Counted from the stretch's first letter, positions 17,861 to 28,473 are shown. The stretch: DNA of 64,000 nucleotides from Curvibacter cyanobacteriorum (GCF_028649475.1 NZ_JAQSIP010000005.1:124001-188000), one strand, 5' to 3'. Notes: generated from the letters alone by a model not told the origin. A program made the numbers and translations.

Positions 17861-20143
17861 TCATTTGGTGTCGAGCCCGGTCACGCCATCCCAGTCGTCG
17901 GCTGGAGGATGCTGCTGAAACCGGCTCAGGCGCTGCGCAAAAAGCTGACACAGCCCGACCAGACACTCTGTCTTCTGCAAATTTTCCAACAACTGCTCAC
18001 AGACAGGCCAGTCTTTTGAGCGGTAAGCGAGAAGAAATTGATCCCAGGCCTGCGCTTGATCGGTCGACAAGCCCGGCAGCGCGCCAAAAGGCGCCCAAGG
18101 CCCGGGACTGAAGATGGTCACGGCGCCTTCCTTGCCCTGCACCCGGACCCGGTCCAGCGCCAGCCACTGGCCCACCCCTGTGGCCTGCTGGCGGGTCGTC
18201 TCGCTGGCCACCACCGACACCCCGTACAGCTTGGACAGCCCCTCCAGCCGCGAGGCCAGGTTGACCGCATCACCGATCACGGTGTAGCTGCGGCGCAGGT
18301 CCGAGCCCATGTCCCCGACCCGCATGAGCCCGGTGTTGAGTCCAATGCCGACCGAGATCGGCGCCTGCCCCAGCGCCTGCCGCGCCTGGTTGAAGGCAGC
18401 CACCTCGGCCACCATGTCCAAGGCCGCAGCCACCGCCTTGGCCGCATGGTCGTCCTGCGCCACCGGCGCCCCCCAAAAGGCCATCACGCAATCGCCCATG
18501 TACTTGTCGATCGTGCCCTGATGGCGCCGAATGCACAGCGTCAGGCGACTGAACAGGCTGTTGAGCAGGTCCTGCAAGGCCTCGGGCGACAGGCCCTCGG
18601 ACAGGCGGGTGAAGCCACGCATGTCACAGAACATGACGGTCAACTCACGACTCGCCGCGCGCATCGAATAGCGCTCGGGCGCCAACAGCATCTGATCGAC
18701 CAGTTCGGGCGGCACATAGGTGCCGAACACATTGGCCAGACGCCGTTTGGCGCGGCTCTCGACCAAGTAGCCGTAGCTCATGTTGAGCATCAGGGCCAGC
18801 AGCACCAGCAGCACCGCGCTGGCCAGGGGAAAGACGAGGCCCGCCGCTTGGTACAGGCCCACGTTGAGCCCCACCACCGCCACACCGGTCAGTGCCCCCC
18901 AGCACAGGGCCATGACCGCACTCACCCGGGGCAACACCCAGGCCAGCCAGCCCCCGACCAGCAACAGCACCAAGGCCTCGTAGCCCAGGGCATAGTCTGG
19001 GCGCACCGCCAGGCGCTGGTCCAGCAAGCCGCTGACCACGTTGGCATGCGATTCGACCCCGGGGTAGGTCTGCCCGACCGGGGTGGCGCGCAGGTCCAGC
19101 AAACCGGGCGAGGTGGAACCGACCAACACAATGCGGCCCCGCAGCACTTCGGCCGGGGCCCGCCCCTGCAACACATCGACCGCCGACAGGTACCGGTAGG
19201 AGCCCCCCTGCGGACCGCCCGGCCCGCGGAAGGGCACCAGGGTCGTCCCGCGCTCATCGACCGGGATGACCTGCTGCAAGCCTGGCCCCGACAAGCGCAA
19301 GCCCTCCAGGACGGGCACCACTTGCCCCGCGCCAGGGGCCAGCACCGGCAGCACCTCAGGCCGCCCTTGGGCCGCCCGGTACAGCGCCAACGCCAGCGAT
19401 TCATAGTACTGCCCCTGGTAGCGGGCAAGCAGGGGCAAGGAGCGCACCACGCCGTCCTCGTCGGTCACCGAGTTGAAGAAGCCCGCCAAAGGGGCCGCGG
19501 CAGCCAACTCGGGCAGGCTGGCGCCATAGCCGTCCCACTCCAGCACGCGCAGACCCTGGGCGGGCAAGGCGTGGCTGTCCAGCACCGGCGCGGGCAGCAC
19601 GCCTTTGCGACGCCCCTCGCGATCGCTCGAAAAGTAATACCCCAGCACCACCGGACGCTGCGCCAACACCCGGGCAAAGCGGCGGTCGTAGTTGAGCTGC
19701 TCCCCCAGTTGCTGCACGCGTTGCGCAAACCATGGGTCGTCCTGGAAGGTGCTGCGCGCCAGGTCTTGCAGGGAATGCAGACCCGAACTGGTGTCGGCCT
19801 CCGAGAACAGCACGTCAAAGCCCAGCGCGCGGATGCCGTACTCGTCAAACAGGCGCTGGGTGAGGTGGGCGAGCTGGTCGCGGCCCCAAGGCCAGTGGCC
19901 CACTTCGGCCAGGCTTTTTTCGTCGATGTCGACGATCACCACGCGTTCGTCCAGCGTCCCGGGCAGGGTCAGGCGAAGCCGGGTGTCGTAGATCAGCGCG
20001 TCCAGGCGGGTGATGAGGGCCAGTTGGTAAGCCCCCGTCAGGTGGCCCAACAACAGGCACAAAGGCAACAAGATGACGGCCATGCGCCGCCCATGCTTGC
20101 GCAGGCCCACAGACCACCGCATCAGAAGGGCGGGCCACGCCAT
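17861..20143 (-). CDS. CHASE2-domain class III adenylate cyclase
   Basis: A 760-residue membrane protein. An N-terminal helix (about 22-40) is followed by a periplasmic CHASE2 sensor domain (about 45-365; VVIVDIDEKSLAEVGHWPW), three membrane helices (about 370-450) and a cyclase catalytic domain (about 490-680). Catalytic residues are present: metal aspartates in MFCDMRGFT and DKYMGDCVMAFWGAP, the purine-contacting Lys in DKYMGD, and the Asn-Arg pair in IGDAVNLASRLEG. The rest is a short helical tail. It should make cAMP in response to an envelope signal. It belongs to the PP2C-FHA-cyclase-phosphodiesterase operon. Confidence 0.92.
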   Translation of the reverse strand: MAWPALLMRWSVGLRKHGRRMAVILLPLCLLLGHLTGAYQLALITRLDALIYDTRLRLTLPGTLDERVVIVDIDEKSLAEVGHWPWGRDQLAHLTQRLFDEYGIRALGFDVLFSEADTSSGLHSLQDLARSTFQDDPWFAQRVQQLGEQLNYDRRFARVLAQRPVVLGYYFSSDREGRRKGVLPAPVLDSHALPAQGLRVLEWDGYGASLPELAAAAPLAGFFNSVTDEDGVVRSLPLLARYQGQYYESLALALYRAAQGRPEVLPVLAPGAGQVVPVLEGLRLSGPGLQQVIPVDERGTTLVPFRGPGGPQGGSYRYLSAVDVLQGRAPAEVLRGRIVLVGSTSPGLLDLRATPVGQTYPGVESHANVVSGLLDQRLAVRPDYALGYEALVLLLVGGWLAWVLPRVSAVMALCWGALTGVAVVGLNVGLYQAAGLVFPLASAVLLVLLALMLNMSYGYLVESRAKRRLANVFGTYVPPELVDQMLLAPERYSMRAASRELTVMFCDMRGFTRLSEGLSPEALQDLLNSLFSRLTLCIRRHQGTIDKYMGDCVMAFWGAPVAQDDHAAKAVAAALDMVAEVAAFNQARQALGQAPISVGIGLNTGLMRVGDMGSDLRRSYTVIGDAVNLASRLEGLSKLYGVSVVASETTRQQATGVGQWLALDRVRVQGKEGAVTIFSPGPWAPFGALPGLSTDQAQAWDQFLLAYRSKDWPVCEQLLENLQKTECLVGLCQLFAQRLSRFQQHPPADDWDGVTGLDTK

Positions 20144-20165
20144 GGGTCCCAGCCCCCGAGCCCGA

Positions 20166-20837
20166 TCAGGCCTGGAAGAATTGCATCTGCGTGCCCGCGA
20201 GTTCCATCACGTCACCGCTCTTGAGCGTGACCGGCTCGGCGCCCACCGCATTGCCGTTGAGCGTGGGCAAGGTGCCGCCTTCGACATGAGCGAGCACAAA
20301 ACCGTGCGGACGGCGGGTGATGGCCGCCACCGCCACACCGGGCTTGCCGATGGTGGTGACGACCTTGGTCAGGCTGACCTCGCGCCCCGCCGCCGAGCCC
20401 GACAGAACCTTGATGGAGCCCGACAGCGGTTCATTTGGATGCAGCGGCGGCGACTGGTAGCTGCCCATGGACGCCGGCACAGTGGGCAACACACCCGGCG
20501 CGGAGTGCGGCGGGCGGATCACCATGGTCTTGTCGTACTCGGGGGTTTCGACCTCGCCAATGAAGCGGATCTTGTACTTGCCCACCTCGATGGTGTCACC
20601 GTTGTGCAGGGCCTGCTTCTTGACCGCCTTGCCGTTCACATAAGTGCCGTTGGTGCTGTTCAGGTCTTCCAGCATCACCTCGGTGCCCACCACCTGCAAC
20701 ACCGCATGCTCACCGCTGACAGCCAGGTTGTCGATCACGATGTCGTTGTAGGGGCGACGACCCAAGGTGGTCCGTTCCTTGGTCAACTGCACTTCCTTGA
20801 TGACGACCCCATCGATCGAGACGATCATCTTGGGCAT
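20166..20837 (-). CDS. FHA domain protein
   Basis: A 223-residue protein starting at ATG 20837 after AGGAG. Residues 20-95 form a forkhead-associated domain with the phosphothreonine-binding set TLGRRPYND, VSGEHAVL and LNSTNGTYVNG. A Pro-rich linker leads to a second FHA-like domain (about 140-223) that lacks the clear Ser-x-x-His element. It would read Ser/Thr phosphorylation. It sits between a PP2C phosphatase gene (60 bp) and the adenylate cyclase gene (22 bp). No partner kinase is encoded in the window. Confidence 0.9.
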   Translation of the reverse strand: MPKMIVSIDGVVIKEVQLTKERTTLGRRPYNDIVIDNLAVSGEHAVLQVVGTEVMLEDLNSTNGTYVNGKAVKKQALHNGDTIEVGKYKIRFIGEVETPEYDKTMVIRPPHSAPGVLPTVPASMGSYQSPPLHPNEPLSGSIKVLSGSAAGREVSLTKVVTTIGKPGVAVAAITRRPHGFVLAHVEGGTLPTLNGNAVGAEPVTLKSGDVMELAGTQMQFFQA

Positions 20838-20897
20838 GTTCGGTACTCCTGAAAACCTGGCTTGTTATGAAATGACGGTGACTCGCGGCTGGGTGTT

Positions 20898-21683
20898 TTA
20901 CGCACCCCAAAGGCGTGACAGCAACCCTCTTTTGGACAAGGCGTCCCCAGCGCGCACCAGCAGCACGCTGATATTATCGCGCCCCCCATGGCGATTGGCG
21001 AGATTGATCATTCGCGTTGCTTTTTGGGTCAGCGACTCGGACGCCGCCAACAAATCGGCGATGTCGGACGGGCTCAGCATGTCTGACAAACCGTCGGAAC
21101 ACAGCAGGTACAGGTCGCCGTTTTCGACCCGGCACTCGCTGACCTCCAGCAAGGCCGCGTCCTCCACCCCCATGGCACGGGTCACCAGGTTGCGGTTGAT
21201 CGACACCGCGGCCTGCTCGGGCGTGATCAGGCCGGCATCGACCTGCTCCTGCAGCAGGGAATGGTCTTTGGTGAGCTGCAGCAACTCGCCCTTGCGCATG
21301 CGGTAGCAACGCGAATCGCCGATGTGCCCCAGCATCAGGCGGGCGTCCTGAAACACCCCCATCACCAAGGTTGTGCCCATGCCCGAGTACTGAGGATTGC
21401 TGTGCGCGGCATTGAAGATGGCGCGGTTGGCATTGTCGACACAGATCTCCATGGCCCGCTGGATCTCTTTGGCATTCGCATGCCGACCCGCCTGGGCCAG
21501 CCAACGGGCCAGCTCGGTGCGGATGAAGGTGGTGGCCATGCCACTGGCCACCTCGCCCGCGTTGTAGCCCCCCATCCCGTCGGCCAGCACCGCCAGACAG
21601 GTGGACTCATCAAAGGTCACCGAATCTTCGTTGTTGGCTCGGGCCAAGCCCGGGTCGGTGAAGGCACAAAACTCGTATTTCAT
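20898..21683 (-). CDS. PP2C-family Ser/Thr protein phosphatase
   Basis: A 261-residue bacterial PPM phosphatase (Stp/PstP type, catalytic domain only). Metal-binding and catalytic motifs are intact: ARANNEDSV near residue 14, LADGMGGYNAGEVAS near 33, GHIGDSRCYRM, LLCSDGLSDML and GGRDNISVLLV. It removes phosphate from Ser/Thr of cytosolic proteins. It is the first gene of the operon that continues with the FHA protein, adenylate cyclase and phosphodiesterase, hinting that phosphorylation controls cAMP signalling here. Confidence 0.92.
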   Translation of the reverse strand: MKYEFCAFTDPGLARANNEDSVTFDESTCLAVLADGMGGYNAGEVASGMATTFIRTELARWLAQAGRHANAKEIQRAMEICVDNANRAIFNAAHSNPQYSGMGTTLVMGVFQDARLMLGHIGDSRCYRMRKGELLQLTKDHSLLQEQVDAGLITPEQAAVSINRNLVTRAMGVEDAALLEVSECRVENGDLYLLCSDGLSDMLSPSDIADLLAASESLTQKATRMINLANRHGGRDNISVLLVRAGDALSKRGLLSRLWGA

Positions 21684-21893
21684 TGCTTGACTGTCTGGGA
21701 CTCCATCCGATCCCGGGCTCCCCGCCAGCCCTCAAAGCCGATGGCGACATCACCCTCCTCGGTCGATGGACACCCGCCCCCTGGGTCGCAGACCCGTGGA
21801 ACTCAATTGGAAAACGGGCCCCTCCCAAGCGGCTGCCATGGCCGCCGCACAGCGGCCCGTTGGCAGCCCCCATGGCCCCCAATGTGGTATCAA

Positions 21894-21911
21894 TGTCACT
21901 CATTTGTGACA
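21894..21911. promoter_or_regulatory. Inverted repeat upstream of the PP2C-FHA-cyclase operon
   Basis: TGTCAC and GTGACA are perfect six-base arms around TCATTT, in an AT-richer patch about 210 bp upstream of the first gene. It may be an operator, but the half-sites are in the opposite order to a CRP site (TGTGA-N6-TCACA). Confidence 0.35.
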
Positions 21912-21966
21912 AAAACCGACAGGTAGCACGTTAGCAGAGCCCCAGCGGGCGGACAAGTCGGGGCCC

Positions 21967-21998
21967 AAAAAAAAAGGCCACCGCAGGTCGCGGTGGCC
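21967..21998 (-). terminator. Intrinsic terminator of terC2
   Basis: On the minus strand GGCCACCGC (21998-21990) and GCGGTGGCC (21984-21976) form a nine-base stem with a five-base loop, followed by nine T (21975-21967). It lies 29 bases after the terC2 stop. Confidence 0.9.
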
Positions 21999-22026
21999 CT
22001 CGGTGAGCCGAAGCTCAACCATTCAC

Positions 22027-22716
22027 TCAGGCAGCGGCATGCTTGCTCGCGCTGCGCGCTTGCAGCCACTTGCCCAGACCGATCACGACGGCCGCGCCCA
22101 CGGCCGGTGCCACGGTGTGCAGCCAACCGTTTTCCTTCAGGAAGCCTTCCAGGAACACGTCGCTGACGATGGTCTCGCCTGCCACCCAGCCGATCAGACC
22201 GGCCCCCAGCATGACGATGATCGGGAAGCGTTCCATCAGCTTGATCATCAAGGTGCTGCCGAAGATCACCAGCGGGATGCTGATGGCCAGGCCGATGATC
22301 AGCAGCGTGTCGCTGCCCTTGGCGGCGGCGGCCACGGCAATCACGTTGTCCAGGCTCATCACCAGGTCAGCGATCAGGATGGTGCGCACGGCGGCCATCA
22401 TGCCGCCAGCGGCCTTGGATTCGCCTTCGTCCTCTTCCTCTTCGCTCAGCAGTTGCACGCCGATCCACAGCAGCAAACCACCACCCACGATCTGCAGGAA
22501 GGGCAAGCCCAACAACTTGGCGGCGACGAAAGTCAGCGCGATCCGCAGCACCACCGCTGCGGCAGAGCCAAACAAGATGGCTTTCTTTTGCTGCTCAGGG
22601 GGCAGCGAGCGGGCGGCCAGAGCGATCACCACCGCGTTGTCCCCCGACAAAATGATGTTGATCCAGACGATCTTGATCAAACCGATCCAGAACTCCGGGT
22701 TGTTCAGCATGTCCAT
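22027..22716 (-). CDS. TerC family membrane protein (second paralog)
   Basis: A 229-residue membrane protein with about six or seven helices, starting at ATG 22716 after AGGAG. The paired motifs SGDNAVVIALAARSLP and SLDNVIAVAAAA carry the acidic residues of the TerC metal site. The acidic loop EEEEDEGES joins the two halves. Unlike the paralog at 10070 it has no visible riboswitch; it follows sucD with a terminator between them. Manganese transport is inferred from the family. Confidence 0.9.
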   Translation of the reverse strand: MDMLNNPEFWIGLIKIVWINIILSGDNAVVIALAARSLPPEQQKKAILFGSAAAVVLRIALTFVAAKLLGLPFLQIVGGGLLLWIGVQLLSEEEEDEGESKAAGGMMAAVRTILIADLVMSLDNVIAVAAAAKGSDTLLIIGLAISIPLVIFGSTLMIKLMERFPIIVMLGAGLIGWVAGETIVSDVFLEGFLKENGWLHTVAPAVGAAVVIGLGKWLQARSASKHAAA

Positions 22717-22740
22717 GCACGTTCTCCTATGTTTGAATGC

Positions 22741-22773
22741 GAAAAGCGCCCGAAACCTGCGTTTCGAGCGCTT
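22741..22773 (-). terminator. Hairpin terminator of sucCD
   Basis: On the minus strand AAGCGCTCGAAAC and GTTTCGGGCGCTT pair with one mismatch around GCAG, followed by TTTC. It lies between the sucD stop and the terC2 start. Confidence 0.75.
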
Positions 22774-22855
22774 CTCTGATTTTGGAAGCCGAAGTGTAGC
22801 GGCCCCTTGGGCCGCAGCCGTCCGTAATTCTGCGTACGGCCAGGCGGTTTGCGCC

Positions 22856-23752
22856 TTACTTCAGTTGTGCCTTGAGCAGCTTGCCCAGTTCGGACGGGTT
22901 GCGCGTGACGACGAAACCGCACTCTTCCATGATGGCGAGCTTGGCATCGGCGGTGTCAGCACCACCCGAGATCAGGGCACCGGCGTGGCCCATGCGCTTG
23001 CCGGGAGGCGCGGTCACGCCAGCGATGAAGCCCACCACCGGCTTCTTCATGTTTTCCTTGCACCAGCGGGCAGCGTCGGCCTCGTCCGGGCCGCCGATTT
23101 CGCCGATCATGATCACGGCGTCGGTGTCCGGATCGTCGTTGAACGCCTTCATCACGTCGATGTGCTTCAGACCGTTGATCGGGTCGCCACCGATGCCGAC
23201 AGCGCTCGATTGGCCCAGACCGACTTCGGTCAGCATGGCCACGGCTTCATAGGTCAGGGTGCCGGAACGCGACACCACGCCGATGCGGCCCTTGCGGTGG
23301 ATGTGACCGGGCATGATGCCGATCTTGATTTCGTCGGGCGTGATCAGGCCGGGGCAGTTTGGGCCCAGCAGCAGGGTCTTCTTGCCGCCGGCAGCTTCCT
23401 TGGCCTTCATCTTGTTGCGCACTTCGAGCATGTCGCGGACCGGAATGCCTTCGGTGATGCAGATCGCCAGGTCCAGGTCGGCTTCAACGGCTTCCCAGAT
23501 GGCGGCAGCAGCGCCGGCGGGCGGCACGTAGATCACCGACACGGTGGCGCCGGTCTGGTGAGCAGCTTCCTTGACGGAGGCGTAGATGGGGATGTTGAAG
23601 ATCGACTCGCCGGCCTTCTTCGGGTTCACGCCAGCCACGAAGGCGTTCTTGCCGTTCGCGTATTCCTGGCACTTTTCGGTGTGGAACTGGCCAGTCTTGC
23701 CCGTGATGCCCTGGGTGATGACCTTGGTGTCTTTGTTGATGTAGATCGACAT
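22856..23752 (-). CDS. sucD: Succinate-CoA ligase subunit alpha
   Basis: A 298-residue protein of standard length. It forms succinyl-CoA synthetase with SucC, making ATP or GTP from succinyl-CoA in the TCA cycle. The CoA-binding Rossmann start [14 protein letters not shown], the GPNCPGLI stretch and the phosphohistidine loop [10 protein letters not shown] are all present. It follows sucC by 18 bp and is followed by a hairpin terminator. Confidence 0.97.
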   Translation of the reverse strand: MSIYINKDTKVITQGITGKTGQFHTEKCQEYANGKNAFVAGVNPKKAGESIFNIPIYASVKEAAHQTGATVSVIYVPPAGAAAAIWEAVEADLDLAICITEGIPVRDMLEVRNKMKAKEAAGGKKTLLLGPNCPGLITPDEIKIGIMPGHIHRKGRIGVVSRSGTLTYEAVAMLTEVGLGQSSAVGIGGDPINGLKHIDVMKAFNDDPDTDAVIMIGEIGGPDEADAARWCKENMKKPVVGFIAGVTAPPGKRMGHAGALISGGADTADAKLAIMEECGFVVTRNPSELGKLLKAQLK

Positions 23753-23770
23753 GTTTCTTCTCCGGGCTTC

Positions 23771-24931
<1,161 letters not shown>

Positions 24932-25088
24932 GAGGGCTCTCTCAGGAATGGATGATTTTCACCCGGCGACCTCGCAATTTGCCGGCGTCGGGCAGTGGAC
25001 ACAGCAACCCCGAAATGTATCATGTTGCTCTGCACAATCCTTGTGCGTAACTGACACGGCATGAACAGCATTGGGGCACGAAACAACC

Positions 25089-26024
25089 ATGGCCAAGGTT
25101 TTTATTGATGGCGAAGCCGGTACCACCGGCCTGCAAATCCGCGAACGTCTGCAGCACATGCCGACCATTGAGGTGGTCAGCATTGCAGCGGACCGACGCA
25201 AAGACCCCGCCGCCAAACGCGAACTGATCGCGGGGGTGGACCTGGTCATCCTGTGCCTGCACGACGATGCGGCGCGCGAAACCGTGGCCATGGTGGACGA
25301 GCTCGAGGCCAGCACCGGCCGCCCGGGCCCGAAGATCATCGACGCCTCGACGGCCCACCGGGTCGCCCCGGGCTGGGTGTTTGGCTTTCCGGAGCTGGCC
25401 CCGGGCCAGCGTGCCGCGGTGCAAGCGGCCCGACGAGTGGCCAATCCGGGCTGCTATGCCACCGGCGCCATCGCCCTGTTGCGCCCACTGATCGATGCCG
25501 GCCTGCTGCCCGCCGACCACCCGGTGGCGCTGCCTTCGGTGAGCGGTTATTCGGGTGGCGGCCGCCCCATGATCGAAGCCTACGAAAAGGGCGAAGCGCC
25601 TTTGTTTGAAGCCTATGCACTGGGCCTCAAGCACAAGCACATCCCTGAAATCATGGCCTACACCGGCCTGACCCGCCGGCCGCTGTTTGTGCCCGCCGTG
25701 GGCAACTTCCGCCAAGGCATGCTGGTGCAACTGCCGCTGCACCTGGACACCTTGCCAGGCCGCCCCAAGGCCGCCGATCTGCACGACGCCCTGGTGCGCC
25801 ACTACGCGGCCAGCGCAGCCGAGGGTGGCTGGGTCAGCGTGCAGGAGGCCACCCCGGACGGCAAGCTCGACGCCCTGGCACTGAACGACACCAACAAGCT
25901 CGAACTGCGGGTGTTCGGCAACGACGACTACCAACACGCGGTGCTGATCGCCCGCCTCGACAACCTGGGCAAGGGCGCCAGCGGCGCAGCGGTGCAAAAC
26001 CTGCAACTGATGCTGGGCCTCTGA
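25089..26024 (+). CDS. argC: N-acetyl-gamma-glutamyl-phosphate reductase, type 2
   Basis: A 311-residue enzyme of arginine synthesis, reducing N-acetylglutamyl phosphate with NADPH. Its start [17 protein letters not shown] (ATG 25089) matches the short type 2 family; a TTG at 25071 in frame is rejected. The catalytic cysteine is in [15 protein letters not shown], and the general-base histidine is probably in [10 protein letters not shown]. It stands alone and is closed by a strong terminator. Confidence 0.95.
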   Translation: MAKVFIDGEAGTTGLQIRERLQHMPTIEVVSIAADRRKDPAAKRELIAGVDLVILCLHDDAARETVAMVDELEASTGRPGPKIIDASTAHRVAPGWVFGFPELAPGQRAAVQAARRVANPGCYATGAIALLRPLIDAGLLPADHPVALPSVSGYSGGGRPMIEAYEKGEAPLFEAYALGLKHKHIPEIMAYTGLTRRPLFVPAVGNFRQGMLVQLPLHLDTLPGRPKAADLHDALVRHYAASAAEGGWVSVQEATPDGKLDALALNDTNKLELRVFGNDDYQHAVLIARLDNLGKGASGAAVQNLQLMLGL

Positions 26025-26094
26025 GCCAAGGCCTGAAGGCCTCCGAAGCCGGCCAACAGCCCCTTCAGGCCCTACAGACCCTTGAGCCCGATTG

Positions 26095-26120
26095 AAAAAG
26101 GCCCCACCGGGGCCTTTTTT
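26095..26120. terminator. Bidirectional terminator after argC
   Basis: AAAAAGGCCCC and GGGGCCTTTTT pair around ACC, with a six-base T-run at 26115-26120 and an A-run on the other side. The following 120 bases before recX are GC-rich and show no gene. Confidence 0.9.
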
Positions 26121-26240
26121 CATGCCCGCGCGAGCACGCCGGGGCAGGGGGTCAGGGGGAGGGCATGGGGCGCTGAACCCGCCCTTGGGATGGACCCACG
26201 GGGTCCGGAGTGCCCCAGCCGCGGCCCCTGAGCGATCGGC

Positions 26241-26717
26241 TCAATCCGGGCAGAAATCTGCGCCGTCATCGGGCACCCCCTGGCCCGCCAACACACGGCG
26301 CACGACCTCGGACGAGAAGCCCCGCGTCAACAAGAAACGGCTTTGTTTGGCGCGCGTGGGCGCATCGCTGGGCAGTTGGTCAAAGCGCTTGGCCCAGACC
26401 GCCTGAGCACGCGACAGCTCACTGTCCTTGAGGCCGGCCAGCGCCTGCTGCACCGCCTCACCCTGCAAGCCTTTGGCTTGCAGCTCCTGGCGCAGCCGGC
26501 CAGCGCCCAGGCGCGAGGCACGGCGGTAGAGCAGCGAGTCGATCACCCGCTGTTCGTCGATGAAGCCGCGCGCCTGCAAGTCATCGAGGGCCTGGGCGAG
26601 TTCGCCCGGCACTTCTTCGTGGGGCGCAAGCTTGCGTTCGAGTTCGGCACGCGAATGCTCGCGCATCGACAGGTAGCGCAGGGCGCGCCCCTTGAGCGAG
26701 ATTTTTTCAAACGACAT
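26241..26717 (-). CDS. recX: RecA regulator RecX
   Basis: A 158-residue protein matching RecX in length and three-helix repeat pattern (ALRYLSMREHSRAELERKL; FIDEQRVIDSLLYRRA; FLLTRGFSSEVVRRVL). RecX binds RecA filaments and limits their growth or activity. It lies 60 bp downstream of recA on the same strand, the common arrangement, so it is probably expressed with it under SOS control. Confidence 0.93.
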   Translation of the reverse strand: MSFEKISLKGRALRYLSMREHSRAELERKLAPHEEVPGELAQALDDLQARGFIDEQRVIDSLLYRRASRLGAGRLRQELQAKGLQGEAVQQALAGLKDSELSRAQAVWAKRFDQLPSDAPTRAKQSRFLLTRGFSSEVVRRVLAGQGVPDDGADFCPD

Positions 26718-26777
26718 GCGGGCCTGGGGTCACCCTGCGGTGCGCGACCGAGGCCGCACACCGCGGGAGCGATCCGC

Positions 26778-27845
26778 TCACTCGTCGTCGGACACCGCCG
26801 CGGCGGCGCTCAGGGCCGGCGGCAGCAGGGCGATGCCCAGGCTTTCGCGCACCTTGTTCTCGATCTCGCGGGCCAGGTCCGGGTTCTCACGCAGGAACTC
26901 ACGCGCGTTGTCACGGCCTTGGCCGATTTTTTCGCCGTTGTAGGCGTACCAGGCACCCGACTTTTCGATGATCTTGGCGTTCACACCCATGTCGATGATT
27001 TCGCCATGGCGGCTGATGCCTTCGCCGAACAGGATGTCGAACTCGGCCGTCTTGAACGGGGGCGAGACCTTGTTCTTCACCACCTTGACCTTGGTCTCGT
27101 TGCCGATCGATTCCTCGCCCTTCTTGATGGTGCCGGTGCGACGGATGTCCAGGCGCACCGAGGCGTAGAACTTCAGCGCGTTGCCGCCGGTGGTGGTTTC
27201 GGGCGAACCAAACATGACGCCGATCTTCATGCGGATCTGGTTGATGAAGATGACCATGCAGTTGGTCTTCTTGATGGTCGAGGTCAGCTTGCGCAGCGCC
27301 TGGCTCATCAGGCGGGCCTGCAAGCCGGGCAGCGAGTCGCCCATTTCGCCTTCGATTTCAGCCTTCGGGGTCAGGGCAGCCACCGAGTCGACCACGATCA
27401 GGTCCACCGCGCCCGAGCGCACCAGGCTGTCCACGATTTCGAGCGCCTGCTCACCGGTGTCGGGCTGGCTGATCAGCAGCTCCTGCAGGTTCACCCCCAG
27501 CTTTTGGGCGTACTGGATGTCGAGGGCGTGCTCGGCGTCCACGAAGGCGCAGGTGCCGCCTTGCTTTTGCATTTCGGCCACCACCTGCAGCGTCAGCGTG
27601 GTCTTGCCCGAGGATTCCGGGCCGTAGATTTCAACCACCCGGCCGCGCGGCAAACCGCCCACGCCCAGCGCCACGTCCAGGCCCAGCGAGCCGGTGGAGA
27701 TGACCTGGATGTCCTCGATCACCTCGCCCTCGCCGAGGCGCATGATGGTGCCCTTGCCGAACTGCTTTTCAATCTGGGCCAGCGCGGCCTGCAGGGCCTT
27801 GGCTTTTTCGGGATTGGCGGCGTTGCCTTTGACGGGTGCGTCCAT
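26778..27845 (-). CDS. recA: Recombinase RecA
   Basis: A 355-residue RecA. The Walker A motif [10 protein letters not shown] lies near residue 74, the Walker B region [12 protein letters not shown] near 150, and the signature [14 protein letters not shown] near 225. The C-terminus is acidic as usual. It performs strand exchange and triggers LexA self-cleavage. A perfect LexA box lies about 46 bp upstream, and recX follows. Confidence 0.98.
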   Translation of the reverse strand: MDAPVKGNAANPEKAKALQAALAQIEKQFGKGTIMRLGEGEVIEDIQVISTGSLGLDVALGVGGLPRGRVVEIYGPESSGKTTLTLQVVAEMQKQGGTCAFVDAEHALDIQYAQKLGVNLQELLISQPDTGEQALEIVDSLVRSGAVDLIVVDSVAALTPKAEIEGEMGDSLPGLQARLMSQALRKLTSTIKKTNCMVIFINQIRMKIGVMFGSPETTTGGNALKFYASVRLDIRRTGTIKKGEESIGNETKVKVVKNKVSPPFKTAEFDILFGEGISRHGEIIDMGVNAKIIEKSGAWYAYNGEKIGQGRDNAREFLRENPDLAREIENKVRESLGIALLPPALSAAAAVSDDE

Positions 27846-27890
27846 GGTGTGACTCCTGGTGTGTGTGTCTTGAAACCGGTGGGATCAGCA

Positions 27891-27906
27891 CTGTGATTGG
27901 TCACAG
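27891..27906. promoter_or_regulatory. LexA (SOS) box of recA
   Basis: CTGTGATTGGTCACAG fits CTGT-N8-ACAG exactly and is almost fully palindromic. It is centred 53 bp upstream of the recA ATG, where LexA would block the promoter. Confidence 0.85.
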
Positions 27907-27961
27907 GCTGGATGCTTGAACAGTAGTTTACGCAAGCCTTGAAAAAATATCTCTGATTTTT

Positions 27962-27980
27962 TAGTCAGTTTGCCTGACTA
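27962..27980. promoter_or_regulatory. Palindromic operator, probably for the adjacent MarR regulator
   Basis: TAGTCAG and CTGACTA are perfect seven-base arms around TTTGC, 13 bases before the marR-type start codon and overlapping its likely promoter. MarR dimers bind such 16-20 bp palindromes and usually repress themselves. Confidence 0.65.
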
Positions 27981-27993
27981 TTAAAATCCCCCC

Positions 27994-28473
27994 ATGGCCA
28001 CCCTTCCCGACCCCCATGATGCGTGGCGCCAGACCCACCTCGGACGCCTGATGGGCCACGCTTTGCGCCGATTCGACGAGCGGGTGCTGACGCTGATGGC
28101 GCACAACATCGAGGTGCCCCTGGCCCTGTCCAACCTGGCCGCCCGGGCGCAGGTCAGCGCCGCCCACATCCACATCACGCGCCACCTGGCGCTGGAAGGC
28201 TCGCGCCTGACCGACCTCGCGGCCAGCGCCGGCATGAGCAAGCAGGCGATGGCGGACCTGGTCACCCAGTGCGAGGCCTGGGGCCTGGTGCAGCGCGAGC
28301 CCGACCCGCTGGACGCCCGGGCACGCCGGGTCTGCTTCACACCCACGGGCCTGGCCTGGCTGCAGGCCTTCCGGGACGCCGTGACCCAGGCCGAGGCGGA
28401 GTTCCGCCAGGCGGTGGGCAAGGAGGTGGCCACCGTGGTGGCCCTGGGCCTGGAGGCCTATGCCGGCGCCTGA
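27994..28473 (+). CDS. MarR family transcriptional regulator
   Basis: A 159-residue winged-helix regulator. The recognition region LTDLAASAGMSKQAMADLVT is followed by the wing with ARARRVCFTPTGLA, the typical MarR layout. No obvious target gene is adjacent: recA is divergent and the two-component genes downstream have their own promoter. It probably autoregulates through the palindrome 13 bases upstream. The ligand is unknown. Confidence 0.88.
   Translation: MATLPDPHDAWRQTHLGRLMGHALRRFDERVLTLMAHNIEVPLALSNLAARAQVSAAHIHITRHLALEGSRLTDLAASAGMSKQAMADLVTQCEAWGLVQREPDPLDARARRVCFTPTGLAWLQAFRDAVTQAEAEFRQAVGKEVATVVALGLEAYAGA

Larger units (their letters stand above)
21684..22026. other. Intergenic region with operon promoter and terC2 terminator
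   Basis: This 343-bp gap separates two minus-strand units. It holds the terC2 terminator (21967-21998), an inverted repeat TGTCAC-N6-GTGACA (21894-21911) and presumably the promoter of the PP2C operon. I see no convincing gene in it on either strand. Confidence 0.6.

Noticed and set aside
21894-21911. CRP/Vfr binding site before the cAMP operon
   Set aside because: The half-sites are TGTCAC...GTGACA, the reverse order of TGTGA...TCACA.
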